The position numbers and the translations under genes were made by a program. The notes beneath the pieces were generated by a model. The model did no database searches, was not told the DNA's origin, and saw only the letters and a list, made by a program, of their open reading frames with translations. From Sphingomonas sp. PP-CE-3A-406 (lineage in GTDB: Bacteria; Pseudomonadota; Alphaproteobacteria; Sphingomonadales; Sphingomonadaceae), in the NCBI RefSeq assembly GCF_003688625.1, contig NZ_RCWY01000002.1, positions 496,001-560,000 of the forward strand: DNA of 64,000 nucleotides, given 5' to 3'. This document shows, piece after piece, positions 32,551 through 41,155 of this stretch (the stretch's first letter is position 1; every line of letters starts with the position of its first letter).

Positions 32551-33549
32551 ATGATCCTCTCCCTCCCCCTCCTCATCGGCCTGATCGGCATCGCGCTGCT
32601 GTTCGACTTCCTGAACGGCCTCCACGACGCGGCGAACTCGATCGCCACCGTCGTCTCGACACGCGTGCTGAAGCCGCAATACGCCGTCCTCTGGGCAGCG
32701 TTCTTCAACTTCATCGCGTTCGCCGTCTTCGGCCTCCATGTCGCGCAGACCGTCGGCACCGGGATCGTCCAGGCGCACGTCATCGACGCGCAGGTGATCT
32801 TCGCCGCGCTGATGGGCGCGATCGCGTGGAACGTCATCACCTGGGTGCTCGGCATCCCATCGAGCAGCAGCCACGCGCTGATCGGTGGCCTCCTCGGCGC
32901 CGGCATCGCGAAGGTCGGCTTCGGCGCGATCGTGTGGAGCGGCGTGATCAAGACCGTCGTCGCGATCTTCGCCTCACCCGCGATCGGCCTGATGCTCGCG
33001 CTCGTGCTGGTCCTGATCGTCGCCTGGACTAGCCTCAAGCTCACCCCGCTCGGCGTCGACAAGCGCTTCCGCAAGCTCCAGCTGATCTCCGCCGCGCTCT
33101 ATTCGCTCGGCCACGGCGGCAACGACGCGCAGAAGACGATGGGGATCATCGCCGTGCTGCTCTATTCGCAGGGCCTGCTCGGCGGCGAATTCCACGTGCC
33201 GCTCTGGGTCGTGCTGTCCTGCCAGGCAGCGATGGCGCTCGGCACGCTGTCGGGCGGCTGGCGGATCGTCCACACGATGGGCTCGAAGATCACGCGCCTG
33301 ACCCCGGCACAAGGGTTCTGTGCGGAGACCGGCGGCGCGATCACGCTGTTCGCGGCGACGTTCTGGGGAATCCCCGTATCGTCGACTCACACCATCACCG
33401 GCTCGATCGTCGGCGTCGGCGCCGCGCGGCGCTTGTCCGCCGTCCGCTGGAACGTCGCCAGCAACATCGTCGTCGCCTGGACGCTCACCCTGCCCGCCGC
33501 CGGATTGATCGGCGCGGGGACGTATCTGCTCGTCGGGCTGTTCGTCTGA
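32551..33549 (+). CDS. pit: Low-affinity inorganic phosphate transporter (Pit family)
   Basis: A 332-residue inner-membrane protein for phosphate (usually as a metal-phosphate complex) uptake driven by protons. Pit signatures are doubled: FDFLNGLHDAANSIATVVSTRV near the N-terminus and SLGHGGNDAQKTMGI later, each in one half of the protein, with PSSSSHAL and PVSSTHTITG segments. About ten hydrophobic segments are visible. The upstream DUF47/PhoU-like domain is the usual regulator partner. Confidence 0.92.
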   Translation: MILSLPLLIGLIGIALLFDFLNGLHDAANSIATVVSTRVLKPQYAVLWAAFFNFIAFAVFGLHVAQTVGTGIVQAHVIDAQVIFAALMGAIAWNVITWVLGIPSSSSHALIGGLLGAGIAKVGFGAIVWSGVIKTVVAIFASPAIGLMLALVLVLIVAWTSLKLTPLGVDKRFRKLQLISAALYSLGHGGNDAQKTMGIIAVLLYSQGLLGGEFHVPLWVVLSCQAAMALGTLSGGWRIVHTMGSKITRLTPAQGFCAETGGAITLFAATFWGIPVSSTHTITGSIVGVGAARRLSAVRWNVASNIVVAWTLTLPAAGLIGAGTYLLVGLFV

Positions 33550-33659
33550 ACGACTGCCGGCCGTTCCCAAACGACCCTCTATTGACGCGGACGTAAACGG
33601 CTCCGACACTCCCTGTCGAGCGAAGGACAACGATCCTTCGCCGCCAGGGAGAGGGTATC

Positions 33660-35453
33660 ATGAAGACGACCTACACGGCGTTGCTGTTGGGAACCGCGCT
33701 GAGCGTCGCGAGTCCCGGCTACGCACAGACCGCCAGCCCGACCAATGTCGCGAGCACCGAGACCTATAACCGCATGGTCGTGTTTGGCGACAGCCTCGCC
33801 GACGGCGGCTATTACCTGACGCTCGACCCACGCCTGCCGCGCGATGCGGGCAGCTTCACGACCAACCCCGACCCGGTCGCACCCGAGGTCCTCGCGGCGC
33901 GACTCGGGCTGTCGCTCGATCCGGTCTATGGCAAGGGCGGCACCAACTACGCGGTCGGCGGCGCCCGCGTGACCGCCGCGAACGCGTTATCGATCCCGGT
34001 CGCGACCCAGATCAGCAATTTCCTTGCCGCCGGTGGCAGTTTCGGACCGCGCGACCTCGTCTACATCCAGGGGGGCGGCAACGACTATTTCGCATTCCAG
34101 GCGGCCGGCAGCACCAACACCGCGATCCTGACGACGGCTGCAACGCAGCTCGCCGCGCAGGTCGACCGCCTCCAGGCCGCCGGTGCGACCCGGATCGTCA
34201 CGCTCGCGGTTCAGACCGGTGGCGCGGCCGGGCTCCAGCTGTTCAACCGGACCTATGCCGCGGCATTGGCGGCGGCGAACGTCAACGCGCTGTATTTCGA
34301 CACCGACCGGCTGTTCGGCGAACTCGTCGCCAGCCCCGCGACCTATGGCTACACCAACATCACCGGAGTCGCCTGCACCGTACCGTCGTCGCTCGCCTGC
34401 ACGCGCGCGACGCTCGTGTCACCGAACGCCAACGAGACGTATATCCAGGCCGACAGCGTCCACCCCGCCGGCATCACGCAGCGTATCCAGGGGCAGGCGC
34501 TGGCGAGCCTCGTGCAGGCGCCCGACCAGATCGCCGGTCTCGGTTATGCGGCGCAGGCGATGTTCCGCGGACAGCGCGACCTGTTCGAGGCCGCCGAGCG
34601 TGGCGGCGCGCAACGCGACGAACACGCGCTGTCGGTGTTCGGCGGCGCCGGCTATCATTATTACTCGAGCGGCACCTCCGCCCAGCGCGTCGACATCACC
34701 GAGCGCGGCTTCAGCGGCACCGCTGGCGCCGACCTCGCGATCGGCAACGCGTCGGGAGTCGGTCTCGCGGGTGGCTATTCGGACGGCACCGGCGACTTCA
34801 AGACCGGCGCCGGCAGCTACAAGCCGCGCGCCTGGTCGGTCAGCGGCTACGCGCGCGGCGACGTCGGCCCGGTACGGCTACTTGCGGACGGGACCTATGG
34901 CGAGATCGATTACCGCCACATTCGGCGCACCGTCCAGCTTGGCCCGGCGGTCCGATCGCACGAGGGTGAAACCGACGGCACCTACGTCGCCGGGCGAGTG
35001 ACTGCCGCGCTCGACCTGATCAAGTTCGGCGGGCTCGCGTTCGGTCCGGACCTCGCGGCGCAGTATGACCGCGTCCGCATCGCCGGCTATGCGGAGACCG
35101 GCGGGCTCTCGACGGCGGCGAGCTTCGGCAAACAGGAGATCGAAAGCCTGACGGGCCGCTTCGGCGCGGTCCTTCGCACCGTTCCCGGAGAACCGGTGCG
35201 ATTCTTCGCGCGCGCCGGGTACGAGCGCGAATTCGACGACGATCCCCGCACGCTGACGATGACGCCAACGGGTGCCCCGATCAGCTTCACGAGCACGGTC
35301 GAACGCGCCGATCGCAGCTATATGAGCTATGCCATGGGGGTGGACGGCAATGTCGCGGGACAACTGTCGCTCCGCGCAGGTGTCGCCGGCTACGCCTTGC
35401 GCGACGACCGCAACAGCGTTTCGGCGTTCGCAGGGTTATCCGCTGCATTCTAG
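33660..35453 (+). CDS. GDSL-type esterase autotransporter
   Basis: A 597-residue outer-membrane autotransporter. A signal peptide (about 1-22) precedes the SGNH/GDSL hydrolase passenger with Ser45 in FGDSLADGG, Asn141 in GGGNDYF, and Asp265 and His268 in DSVHPAG, a complete catalytic set. The C-terminal part (about 320-597) is rich in alternating Gly/Tyr/Ala and ends in Phe, fitting a translocator beta-barrel. Related EstA/lipolytic autotransporters display the esterase on the cell surface. GGGAGA stands before the start. It is unlinked to its neighbours, apart from being between phosphate and aromatic genes. Confidence 0.9.
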   Translation: MKTTYTALLLGTALSVASPGYAQTASPTNVASTETYNRMVVFGDSLADGGYYLTLDPRLPRDAGSFTTNPDPVAPEVLAARLGLSLDPVYGKGGTNYAVGGARVTAANALSIPVATQISNFLAAGGSFGPRDLVYIQGGGNDYFAFQAAGSTNTAILTTAATQLAAQVDRLQAAGATRIVTLAVQTGGAAGLQLFNRTYAAALAAANVNALYFDTDRLFGELVASPATYGYTNITGVACTVPSSLACTRATLVSPNANETYIQADSVHPAGITQRIQGQALASLVQAPDQIAGLGYAAQAMFRGQRDLFEAAERGGAQRDEHALSVFGGAGYHYYSSGTSAQRVDITERGFSGTAGADLAIGNASGVGLAGGYSDGTGDFKTGAGSYKPRAWSVSGYARGDVGPVRLLADGTYGEIDYRHIRRTVQLGPAVRSHEGETDGTYVAGRVTAALDLIKFGGLAFGPDLAAQYDRVRIAGYAETGGLSTAASFGKQEIESLTGRFGAVLRTVPGEPVRFFARAGYEREFDDDPRTLTMTPTGAPISFTSTVERADRSYMSYAMGVDGNVAGQLSLRAGVAGYALRDDRNSVSAFAGLSAAF

Positions 35454-35561
35454 ACGTGCGGAACTCGTCTCGGGGTGTGGCGATGCCGCATCCCAAACCG
35501 CGCTCGGCTTGTTTGCGATGTCAGCTTAAAAAGTATCCGGCGGACCGGTCATCAACGGAAA

Positions 35562-35637
35562 TGGTGGAGCCGAGGGGGATCGAACCCCTGACCTTTCGCA
35601 TGCCATGCGAACGCTCTCCCAGCTGAGCTACGGCCCC
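35562..35637 (-). tRNA. tRNA-Ala (GGC)
   Basis: Full cloverleaf on the minus strand, 76 bases with CCA encoded. Acceptor GGGGCCG pairs with CGGCTCC, anticodon stem TTCGC/GCGAA encloses loop ATGGCAT with anticodon GGC, and the T arm has GGGG-TTCGATC-CCCC. It reads codon GCC/GCU. Confidence 0.97.
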
Positions 35638-35719
35638 ATTCCCGTTGGGAGGCGGGTCACTAACCGGACCCGCCCGGGTTGGCAAGCGGCGTAAATGCCG
35701 CCTGCCAAATTTATTCTAC

Positions 35720-36046
35720 TTAACGCTCGTGCTCGTCCTGCGGCGTCTCGACGCCGAGGTCGTCGTCGCCGCCGAGATCGACTTCGTCGTCCGCCGATGG
35801 CTCTTCGTCCTCGCCGGTGATCGAGGCGATGTCCTCTTCCTCGTCACCCTCGAGATCCGCGTCGGGCTTCTTGGTGTCGGGCTTGGCGACCTCGAACGGC
35901 AGCGGCTGCTTCGACTTCAGGATGGGCTCGGGCTCCCACGCATACCCGCATTCGATGCAGGTCACGGGGTCGGCTTTTTCGAGGTCGTAGAAACGCGTCG
36001 CGCATTTCGGGCACGAACGCTTCGTGCCCCATTCCGGCTTGATCAT
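35720..36046 (-). CDS. TIGR02300/FYDLN acid-domain protein
   Basis: A 108-residue protein of unknown role found in alphaproteobacteria beside aroA. It has a zinc ribbon at the N-terminus (CPKC at 12-15, CIEC at 30-33) around the naming FYDLEKADP sequence, then a very acidic Asp/Glu tail from about 65. The start MIKPEWGTKRSC at 36046 is the usual family N-terminus. It is divergent from aroA, with about 99 bases between. Confidence 0.9.
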   Translation of the reverse strand: MIKPEWGTKRSCPKCATRFYDLEKADPVTCIECGYAWEPEPILKSKQPLPFEVAKPDTKKPDADLEGDEEEDIASITGEDEEPSADDEVDLGGDDDLGVETPQDEHER

Positions 36047-36145
36047 GCCGATAGAACCTTTCGGATGAATGGATTGCGGGGGGATACCCTCGCAAAGTGG
36101 GCGCGCCTTGCCATAGCGCAAGGCCACTGTCAAAAGCCCGGCCCC

Positions 36146-37480
36146 ATGGCACACCCCCTCCCCACTTCGATGGACGTCGTCGCGCGCGGTCCACTGACCG
36201 GCTCGATCGCGGTCCCCGGCGACAAGTCTATCAGTCACCGCGCGCTGATGTTCGCGAGCTTGGCGGTCGGCACCAGCCGGATCGAGGGGCTGCTGGAGGG
36301 CGAGGACGTGCTCGCCACCGCCGCTGCGATGCGCGCGATGGGCGCGACGATCGAACGTGGTGAGGACGGGATCTGGACGGTCGATGGCGTCGGCGTGGGC
36401 GGGTTGCTCCAGCCCGAGACTGCGCTGGAGATGGGCAATTCGGGGACGTCGACGCGGCTGCTGATGGGGCTGGTGTCGAGCCATCCGATCACGTGCACCT
36501 TTACGGGCGACGCGTCGCTGTCGGGCCGACCGATGGGACGCGTGATCGAGCCGCTGTCGCAGATGGGGGCGGACATCACGTCGTCGCCGGGCGGGCGGTT
36601 GCCGCTGATGGTGCGCGGGATGTGCCCGGCGGTTCCGATCGAATACACGCTGCCGGTCGCGTCGGCGCAGGTGAAGTCGGCGATTCTGCTCGCGGGGCTC
36701 AACACGCCGGGGATCACGCGCGTGATCGAGCCCGTCGCGACGCGCGATCATAGCGAGCGGATGCTGACCGGGTTCGGCGCGAAGCTGACCGTCGAGGAGA
36801 CCGAGGCCGGGCGGATCATCTCGATTACCGGCGAAGCGGAGTTGCGGCCGCAGGATATCGTCGTGCCGGGCGATCCGTCGTCGTCGGCGTTCTGGCTGGT
36901 GGCTGCGTCGATCGTGCCGGGCTCGGATATCGTCGTGCGCAATGTCGGGCTGAACCCGACGCGGATCGGGATCGTCACGGCTTTGCGGATGATGGGCGCG
37001 GATATTACCGAGCTCGATTCGCGCATCGTTGGCGGCGAGCCGGTCGCCGACCTGCGCGTTCGCCACGCGCCGCTGACCGCGATCGAGGTGCCGGCCGATC
37101 TCGCGCCGAGCATGATCGACGAATATCCCGTGCTGTTCGTCGCCGCCGCCTTCGCGACCGGCACGACCGTGGCTCGCGGCGCTCACGAACTGCGAGTCAA
37201 GGAATCGGACCGGATCACGACGATGCGGATCGCGCTGGAGGCGTGCGGCGTGGCTTGCGAAGAGTATGAGGACGGCATGGCGATCACCGGGTCGGGCGGC
37301 GCGGCGATTCGCGGTGGCGCTCGGATCGCCTCGAAACTCGACCACCGCATCGCAATGAGCATGGTCGTGGCTGGACTTGGCGCCGTTCAGCCCGTCACGA
37401 TTGACGATGTATCGCCGGTGGCGACGAGCTATCCCGTGTTCTTCCGGTCGCTCGACGCGCTGACCGGCCGGGGGAATTAA
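36146..37480 (+). CDS. aroA: 3-phosphoshikimate 1-carboxyvinyltransferase (EPSP synthase)
   Basis: Adds enolpyruvyl from PEP to shikimate-3-phosphate in aromatic amino-acid synthesis; the target of glyphosate. The 444-residue chain has the PEP/S3P motif GPLTGSIAVPGDKSISHRAL, GNSGTSTRLLMG, a central LPVASAQVKSAILLAGL and SKLDHRIAMS. Cmk follows after one base, so the two are co-transcribed. GNSGTSTR carries Thr and Ser where class I has GNAGTAMR, fitting the class II glyphosate-tolerant form, but I cannot confirm that from sequence alone. Confidence 0.96.
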   Translation: MAHPLPTSMDVVARGPLTGSIAVPGDKSISHRALMFASLAVGTSRIEGLLEGEDVLATAAAMRAMGATIERGEDGIWTVDGVGVGGLLQPETALEMGNSGTSTRLLMGLVSSHPITCTFTGDASLSGRPMGRVIEPLSQMGADITSSPGGRLPLMVRGMCPAVPIEYTLPVASAQVKSAILLAGLNTPGITRVIEPVATRDHSERMLTGFGAKLTVEETEAGRIISITGEAELRPQDIVVPGDPSSSAFWLVAASIVPGSDIVVRNVGLNPTRIGIVTALRMMGADITELDSRIVGGEPVADLRVRHAPLTAIEVPADLAPSMIDEYPVLFVAAAFATGTTVARGAHELRVKESDRITTMRIALEACGVACEEYEDGMAITGSGGAAIRGGARIASKLDHRIAMSMVVAGLGAVQPVTIDDVSPVATSYPVFFRSLDALTGRGN

Positions 37481-37481
37481 G

Positions 37482-38120
37482 ATGATCATCGCAGTCGACG
37501 GTCCGGCGGCATCGGGCAAGGGCACGATCGCGCGCGCCTTGGCCAAGCATTACAAGCTGCCGTATCTCGATACCGGGCTGCTGTACCGCGCGGTCGCGTT
37601 GAGCGTGGCGCGGATGGGGCTCGATCCTGAGACGGAAGCCGACGCGGTGGCGGCGTGCGATTTCAGCGATGCGCTGTTGAGCGATCCGGCGTTGCGCGAC
37701 GACGATATCGGCGCGCTGGCGTCGGTGGTGTCGGCGCATCCGCTGGTGCGGGCGGCGCTGCTGCACCGGCAGAAGCGGTTTGCGGCGCAGGAGGGTGGCG
37801 CGATCCTCGACGGGCGCGACATCGGGACGGTGATTGCGCCGGACGCGGATGCGAAGCTGTTCGTGAAGGCTACGCCGAATATCCGGGCGCAACGGCGGCA
37901 TGCGGAGTTGCAGGCTCGGGGTGGGACGGCGAGCAAGGATCGCGTGTTGGCGGATATTCGGGCTCGGGATGCTCGGGATAGCGGGCGGTCGACTGCGCCG
38001 TTGGTGATGGCGGCGGATGCTGCGTTGCTGGATACGAGCTTTTTGTCGATCGAGGCTTCGGTGCAAAGGGCGGTTGCGTTGGTTGAGGCGCAGTGGGCGA
38101 AGAAGGCGGCTTCGGTTTAG
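37482..38120 (+). CDS. cmk: Cytidylate kinase
   Basis: Phosphorylates CMP and dCMP to the diphosphates. The 212 residues have the P-loop GPAASGKGT (about 7-15), the CMP-binding DTGLLYRAVA, GGAILDGRDIGTVI and the typical LID with RRHAEL. It begins one base after the aroA stop. Codon choice in the last 60 residues is more GC/GG-rich than before but still in frame. rpsA, its usual neighbour, comes a little further along after SemiSWEET. Confidence 0.95.
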   Translation: MIIAVDGPAASGKGTIARALAKHYKLPYLDTGLLYRAVALSVARMGLDPETEADAVAACDFSDALLSDPALRDDDIGALASVVSAHPLVRAALLHRQKRFAAQEGGAILDGRDIGTVIAPDADAKLFVKATPNIRAQRRHAELQARGGTASKDRVLADIRARDARDSGRSTAPLVMAADAALLDTSFLSIEASVQRAVALVEAQWAKKAASV

Positions 38121-38140
38121 TCTCTACCCTGTCCTCAGCG

Positions 38141-38252
38141 GCAACCACCCCGGCGAAGGCCGGGGCCCAATTGGAACGTCAGCAGTAACGAAGCGCGATC
38201 CTCAGTTAGTACCGTCCCCCAATTGGACCCCGGCCTTCGCCGGGGTGGTTGC
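38141..38252. repeat. Palindrome doublet, CCCCGGCGAAGGCCGGGG type
   Basis: GCAACCACCCCGGCGAAGG starts it, and an exact inverted copy with CCCGGCCTTCGCCGGGG closes it. It lies 20 bases after the cmk stop. Confidence 0.85.
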
Positions 38253-38285
38253 TCTGTGGAAGTGAGCCAACGTGAACCAATACTG

Positions 38286-38340
38286 TTTCCCCGCGAAGGC
38301 GGGGACCCAGACTGGGCTCCCGCCTTCGCGGGAGAACAAG
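38286..38340. repeat. Palindrome doublet, CCCCGCGAAGGCGGGG type
   Basis: TTCCCCGCGAAGGCGGGGA and the inverse TCCCGCCTTCGCGGGAGAAC. With the doublet at 38141, two different repeat families are arranged side by side in the cmk/SemiSWEET gap. Confidence 0.85.
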
Positions 38341-38419
38341 TAAGCGGGGGCGCCGTATGTTATACCCCAAGGAATACCCCAGACCTCCCGACACCTATCG
38401 CCCGGTCACCCACGCGCGC

Positions 38420-38677
38420 CTACAGCGCAGTAACCAGCGCCACCGCCCCGAACACCACCCCCGGCGCATTCGCCACGACGATAGGCCAGTCCCGCTTGTC
38501 CTTCAGAAACCCGTACCCCACCCACAGCGCGCAGTTCACCATCGTCGCGAACGGCTGGACCACCGATCCCTTCTGACCCGCAAGGTTCAGCATGATCTGG
38601 TCGATGTACGACAGGTACATCACGATCGCCGTCACGGTGGCGACCCACCCCAGCACGAGAATGCCGCGTTCGTTCAA
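38420..38677 (-). CDS. SemiSWEET-type sugar transporter subunit
   Basis: An 85-residue protein with three hydrophobic segments, as expected for a bacterial half-SWEET that works as a dimer. The pattern LGWVATVTAIVMYLSYIDQI with the QKGSVVQPFATMVNCALWVGYGF block fits the MtN3/saliva (PQ-loop) family; the Pro-Gln pair and the Asn-Cys-Ala-Leu-Trp core are the useful marks. The substrate (mono- or disaccharide) cannot be told. Confidence 0.85.
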   Translation of the reverse strand: MNERGILVLGWVATVTAIVMYLSYIDQIMLNLAGQKGSVVQPFATMVNCALWVGYGFLKDKRDWPIVVANAPGVVFGAVALVTAL

Positions 38678-38723
38678 ATCTTCGCTCCTGTTGTGAGCGG
38701 CCCCTAACGAAGCAGCGGCGAAC

Positions 38724-38752
38724 TTGCTCCGAGACCCGGTTTCGGCTATACG
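38724..38752 (+). promoter_or_regulatory. Likely promoter of rpsA
   Basis: TTGCTC at 38724-38729 and TATACG at 38747-38752 with a 17-base spacer match the sigma-70 type. It lies about 200 bases before the rpsA ATG. Confidence 0.6.
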
Positions 38753-38784
38753 GAACCGTCCGGCGAGCGATGCTCGTGGAGGAA

Positions 38785-38818
38785 GGCGCGGAGACCCTCG
38801 AGTCTCACGCGCCGTTTT
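38785..38818 (+). promoter_or_regulatory. Terminator-like hairpin in the rpsA leader
   Basis: GGCGCGGAGAC and GTCTC-A-CGCGCC form an 11-bp stem with one bulged A, a 6-base loop and GTTTT after it. It sits in the untranslated leader, 137 bases before rpsA, so it could attenuate S1 expression. Confidence 0.5.
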
Positions 38819-38954
38819 CGCATTCAGCGTCTACGTCCTCCGCAGCCTTCGTGCCGTCCGGATGCTGCGCCGGCGTTCGGTCGTCGCGGCAACGAAGGCC
38901 AAGACCAGCGGACCCAACCGCTTGGCCGGAAACAGACTAGGATTACTGAATTCT

Positions 38955-40673
38955 ATGGCAACCCAGGTAATGCCGACCCGCGACGATTTCGCGGCGATGC
39001 TGAACGAAACGCTCGGCGACGCCGACAGCTTCGAGGGCCGCGTGGTGCATGGCACCGTGACCGGCATCGAGAACGACATGGCCGTCATCGACGTCGGTCT
39101 GAAGTCGGAAGGCCGCGTGCCGCTTCGCGAATTCGCAGCGCCGGGCCAGAAGGCTGACCTCAAGGTCGGCGACGAAGTCGAAGTCTATGTCGACCGCGTC
39201 GAGAACGTCCACGGCGAAGCGATGCTCAGCCGCGATCGCGCCCGTCGCGAAGCCGCATGGGACAAGCTGGAAACCGAATTCTCCAAGACGACCCGCGTCG
39301 AAGGCGTGATCTTCGGCCGCGTGAAGGGTGGCTTCACCGTCGACCTGAACGGCGCCGTCGCGTTCTTGCCCGGTTCGCAGGTCGATATCCGCCCCGTGCG
39401 CGATGTCACCCCGCTGATGGACATCCCCCAGCCGTTCCAGATCCTGAAGATGGACCGCAAGCGCGGCAACATCGTCGTGTCGCGTCGTGCCGTTCTCGAA
39501 GAGACGCGCGCAGAGCAGCGTTCGGGCCTGATCCTCAGCCTGGCCGAGGGCCAGATCATCGACGGCGTCGTAAAGAACATCACCGATTACGGTGCGTTCG
39601 TCGACCTCGGCGGCATCGATGGCCTGCTGCACGTCACCGATCTCAGCTACAAGCGCGTCGGTCACCCGAGCGAAGTCCTGAACATCGGCGACACCGTCAA
39701 GGTGCAGATCATCCGCATCAACAAGGACACCCAGCGCATCAGCCTCGGCATGAAGCAGCTGGAGAGCGATCCCTGGGATGGCGCGATGGTCAAGTACCCG
39801 GTCGGCGCGAAGCTCACCGGCCGCGTCACGAACATCACCGAATATGGTGCGTTCGTCGAGCTGGAAGCGGGCATCGAAGGCCTCGTTCACGTGTCGGAAA
39901 TGTCCTGGACCAAGAAGAACGTCCATCCGGGCAAGATCGTGTCGACCTCGCAGGAAGTCGACGTCATGGTCCTCGAAGTCGATTCCGAGAAGCGTCGTAT
40001 CTCGCTCGGCCTCAAGCAGGCTCAGGCCAATCCTTGGGAGGCCTTCGCTGCCGCTCATCCGATCGGTTCGACCGTCGAAGGCGAAGTCAAGAACGCGACC
40101 GAGTTCGGTCTGTTCATCGGCCTCGACAACGACGTCGACGGCATGGTCCACATGTCCGACATCGCATGGGGTGTTTCGGGCGAGGACGCGCTCAACCTGC
40201 ATCGCAAGGGTGAGACCGTCGAGGCCGTCGTGCTCGACATCGACGCCGAGAAGGAGCGTATCTCGCTCGGCATGAAGCAGCTCGAGCGCGGCGGGCCTTC
40301 GGCCGGCGGCATCGCAGCGGCAGGCGACAAGCTGAACAAGAACGCAGTCGTCACCGTGACGGTCCTCGAAGTCCGCGACGCGGGTCTCGAAGTCCAGCAG
40401 GGCGACGATGGCGCGACCGGCTTCATCAAGCGCACGGATCTGGGTCGCGATCGCGACGAGCAGCGTCCGGAGCGTTTCCAGGTCGGCCAGAAGTTCGACG
40501 CGATGGTCACCGGCTTCGATCGTTCGAAGAAGCCGACCTTCTCGATCAAGGCTATGCAGATCTCGGAAGAGAAGCAGGCTGTTGCTCAGTACGGTTCGTC
40601 GGACTCCGGCGCGACTCTCGGCAACATCCTGGGCGAGGCTCTCAAGGCTCGTACGGAAGCAGAGAAGAAGTAA
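38955..40673 (+). CDS. rpsA: 30S ribosomal protein S1
   Basis: Binds mRNA leaders and helps them dock on the 30S subunit. The 572-residue chain holds six consecutive S1 RNA-binding repeats; four of them show the VKNITDYGAFVDLGG-type strand pair (about 215-485), while the first two are more diverged. Length and order are standard. The start MATQVMPTRDDF at 38955 has no strong Shine-Dalgarno, as is common for rpsA. A hairpin with T-run lies 25 bases after the stop, then ihfB follows, as in many proteobacteria. Confidence 0.97.
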   Translation: MATQVMPTRDDFAAMLNETLGDADSFEGRVVHGTVTGIENDMAVIDVGLKSEGRVPLREFAAPGQKADLKVGDEVEVYVDRVENVHGEAMLSRDRARREAAWDKLETEFSKTTRVEGVIFGRVKGGFTVDLNGAVAFLPGSQVDIRPVRDVTPLMDIPQPFQILKMDRKRGNIVVSRRAVLEETRAEQRSGLILSLAEGQIIDGVVKNITDYGAFVDLGGIDGLLHVTDLSYKRVGHPSEVLNIGDTVKVQIIRINKDTQRISLGMKQLESDPWDGAMVKYPVGAKLTGRVTNITEYGAFVELEAGIEGLVHVSEMSWTKKNVHPGKIVSTSQEVDVMVLEVDSEKRRISLGLKQAQANPWEAFAAAHPIGSTVEGEVKNATEFGLFIGLDNDVDGMVHMSDIAWGVSGEDALNLHRKGETVEAVVLDIDAEKERISLGMKQLERGGPSAGGIAAAGDKLNKNAVVTVTVLEVRDAGLEVQQGDDGATGFIKRTDLGRDRDEQRPERFQVGQKFDAMVTGFDRSKKPTFSIKAMQISEEKQAVAQYGSSDSGATLGNILGEALKARTEAEKK

Positions 40674-40697
40674 GCTCAACGGCTTAACCAAGATTTG

Positions 40698-40729
40698 GCC
40701 CGGCATGTCGCGAACATGCCGGGCTTTTT
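40698..40729 (+). terminator. rpsA terminator
   Basis: A 10-bp stem (GCCCGGCATG with CATGCCGGGC), a 7-base loop and TTTTT. Together these are a strong intrinsic terminator. Confidence 0.93.
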
Positions 40730-40833
40730 CTTATTTACCCCATTTTGGTTTTTGACTGCGTCCGGATTAGTGCTAACGCTTCGCAGGTTGACTTACATCA
40801 ACGAGCGGAACTGCCACATGAGCGGGAAATCGA

Positions 40834-41112
40834 ATGATTCGATCTGAACTAGTCTTGAAGATCGCCGAAGCGCATCCGGACTTGCAACCGAACGAAGTCG
40901 AGCTGATCGTCAGTACGTTCTTCGACGAGATTTCGAAGCGGCTCGCCGGCGACGGTCGTGTCGAACTGCGCGGGTTCGGTGCCTTTTCGACGCGCGCGCG
41001 CGATGCGCGTACCGGCCGCAACCCGCGTACCGGCGAGGTCGTCGCGGTCGACGCCAAGCGCGTGCCGTATTTCAAACCCGGCAAGGAAATGCGCGCCCGC
41101 CTCAACGTGTGA
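40834..41112 (+). CDS. ihfB: Integration host factor subunit beta
   Basis: One half of the IHF heterodimer, which bends DNA in recombination, replication and transcription. The 92 residues have the HU/IHF fold, with [20 protein letters not shown] leading to the DNA-binding arm and the NPRTGE motif, whose Pro intercalates. The position after rpsA is the usual one for ihfB. The gene has its own upstream region after the rpsA terminator. Confidence 0.95.
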   Translation: MIRSELVLKIAEAHPDLQPNEVELIVSTFFDEISKRLAGDGRVELRGFGAFSTRARDARTGRNPRTGEVVAVDAKRVPYFKPGKEMRARLNV

Positions 41113-41155
41113 GGTCTTGGCGGCGGCCCCGAAGCGTCTTAAGACCGCCTCGGAT

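Noticed and set aside
35720..37546. A 608-codon minus-strand frame covering aroA and the FYDLN gene
   Set aside because: Only the last 108 codons (from 36046) look like a real protein; the rest is the reverse of aroA.
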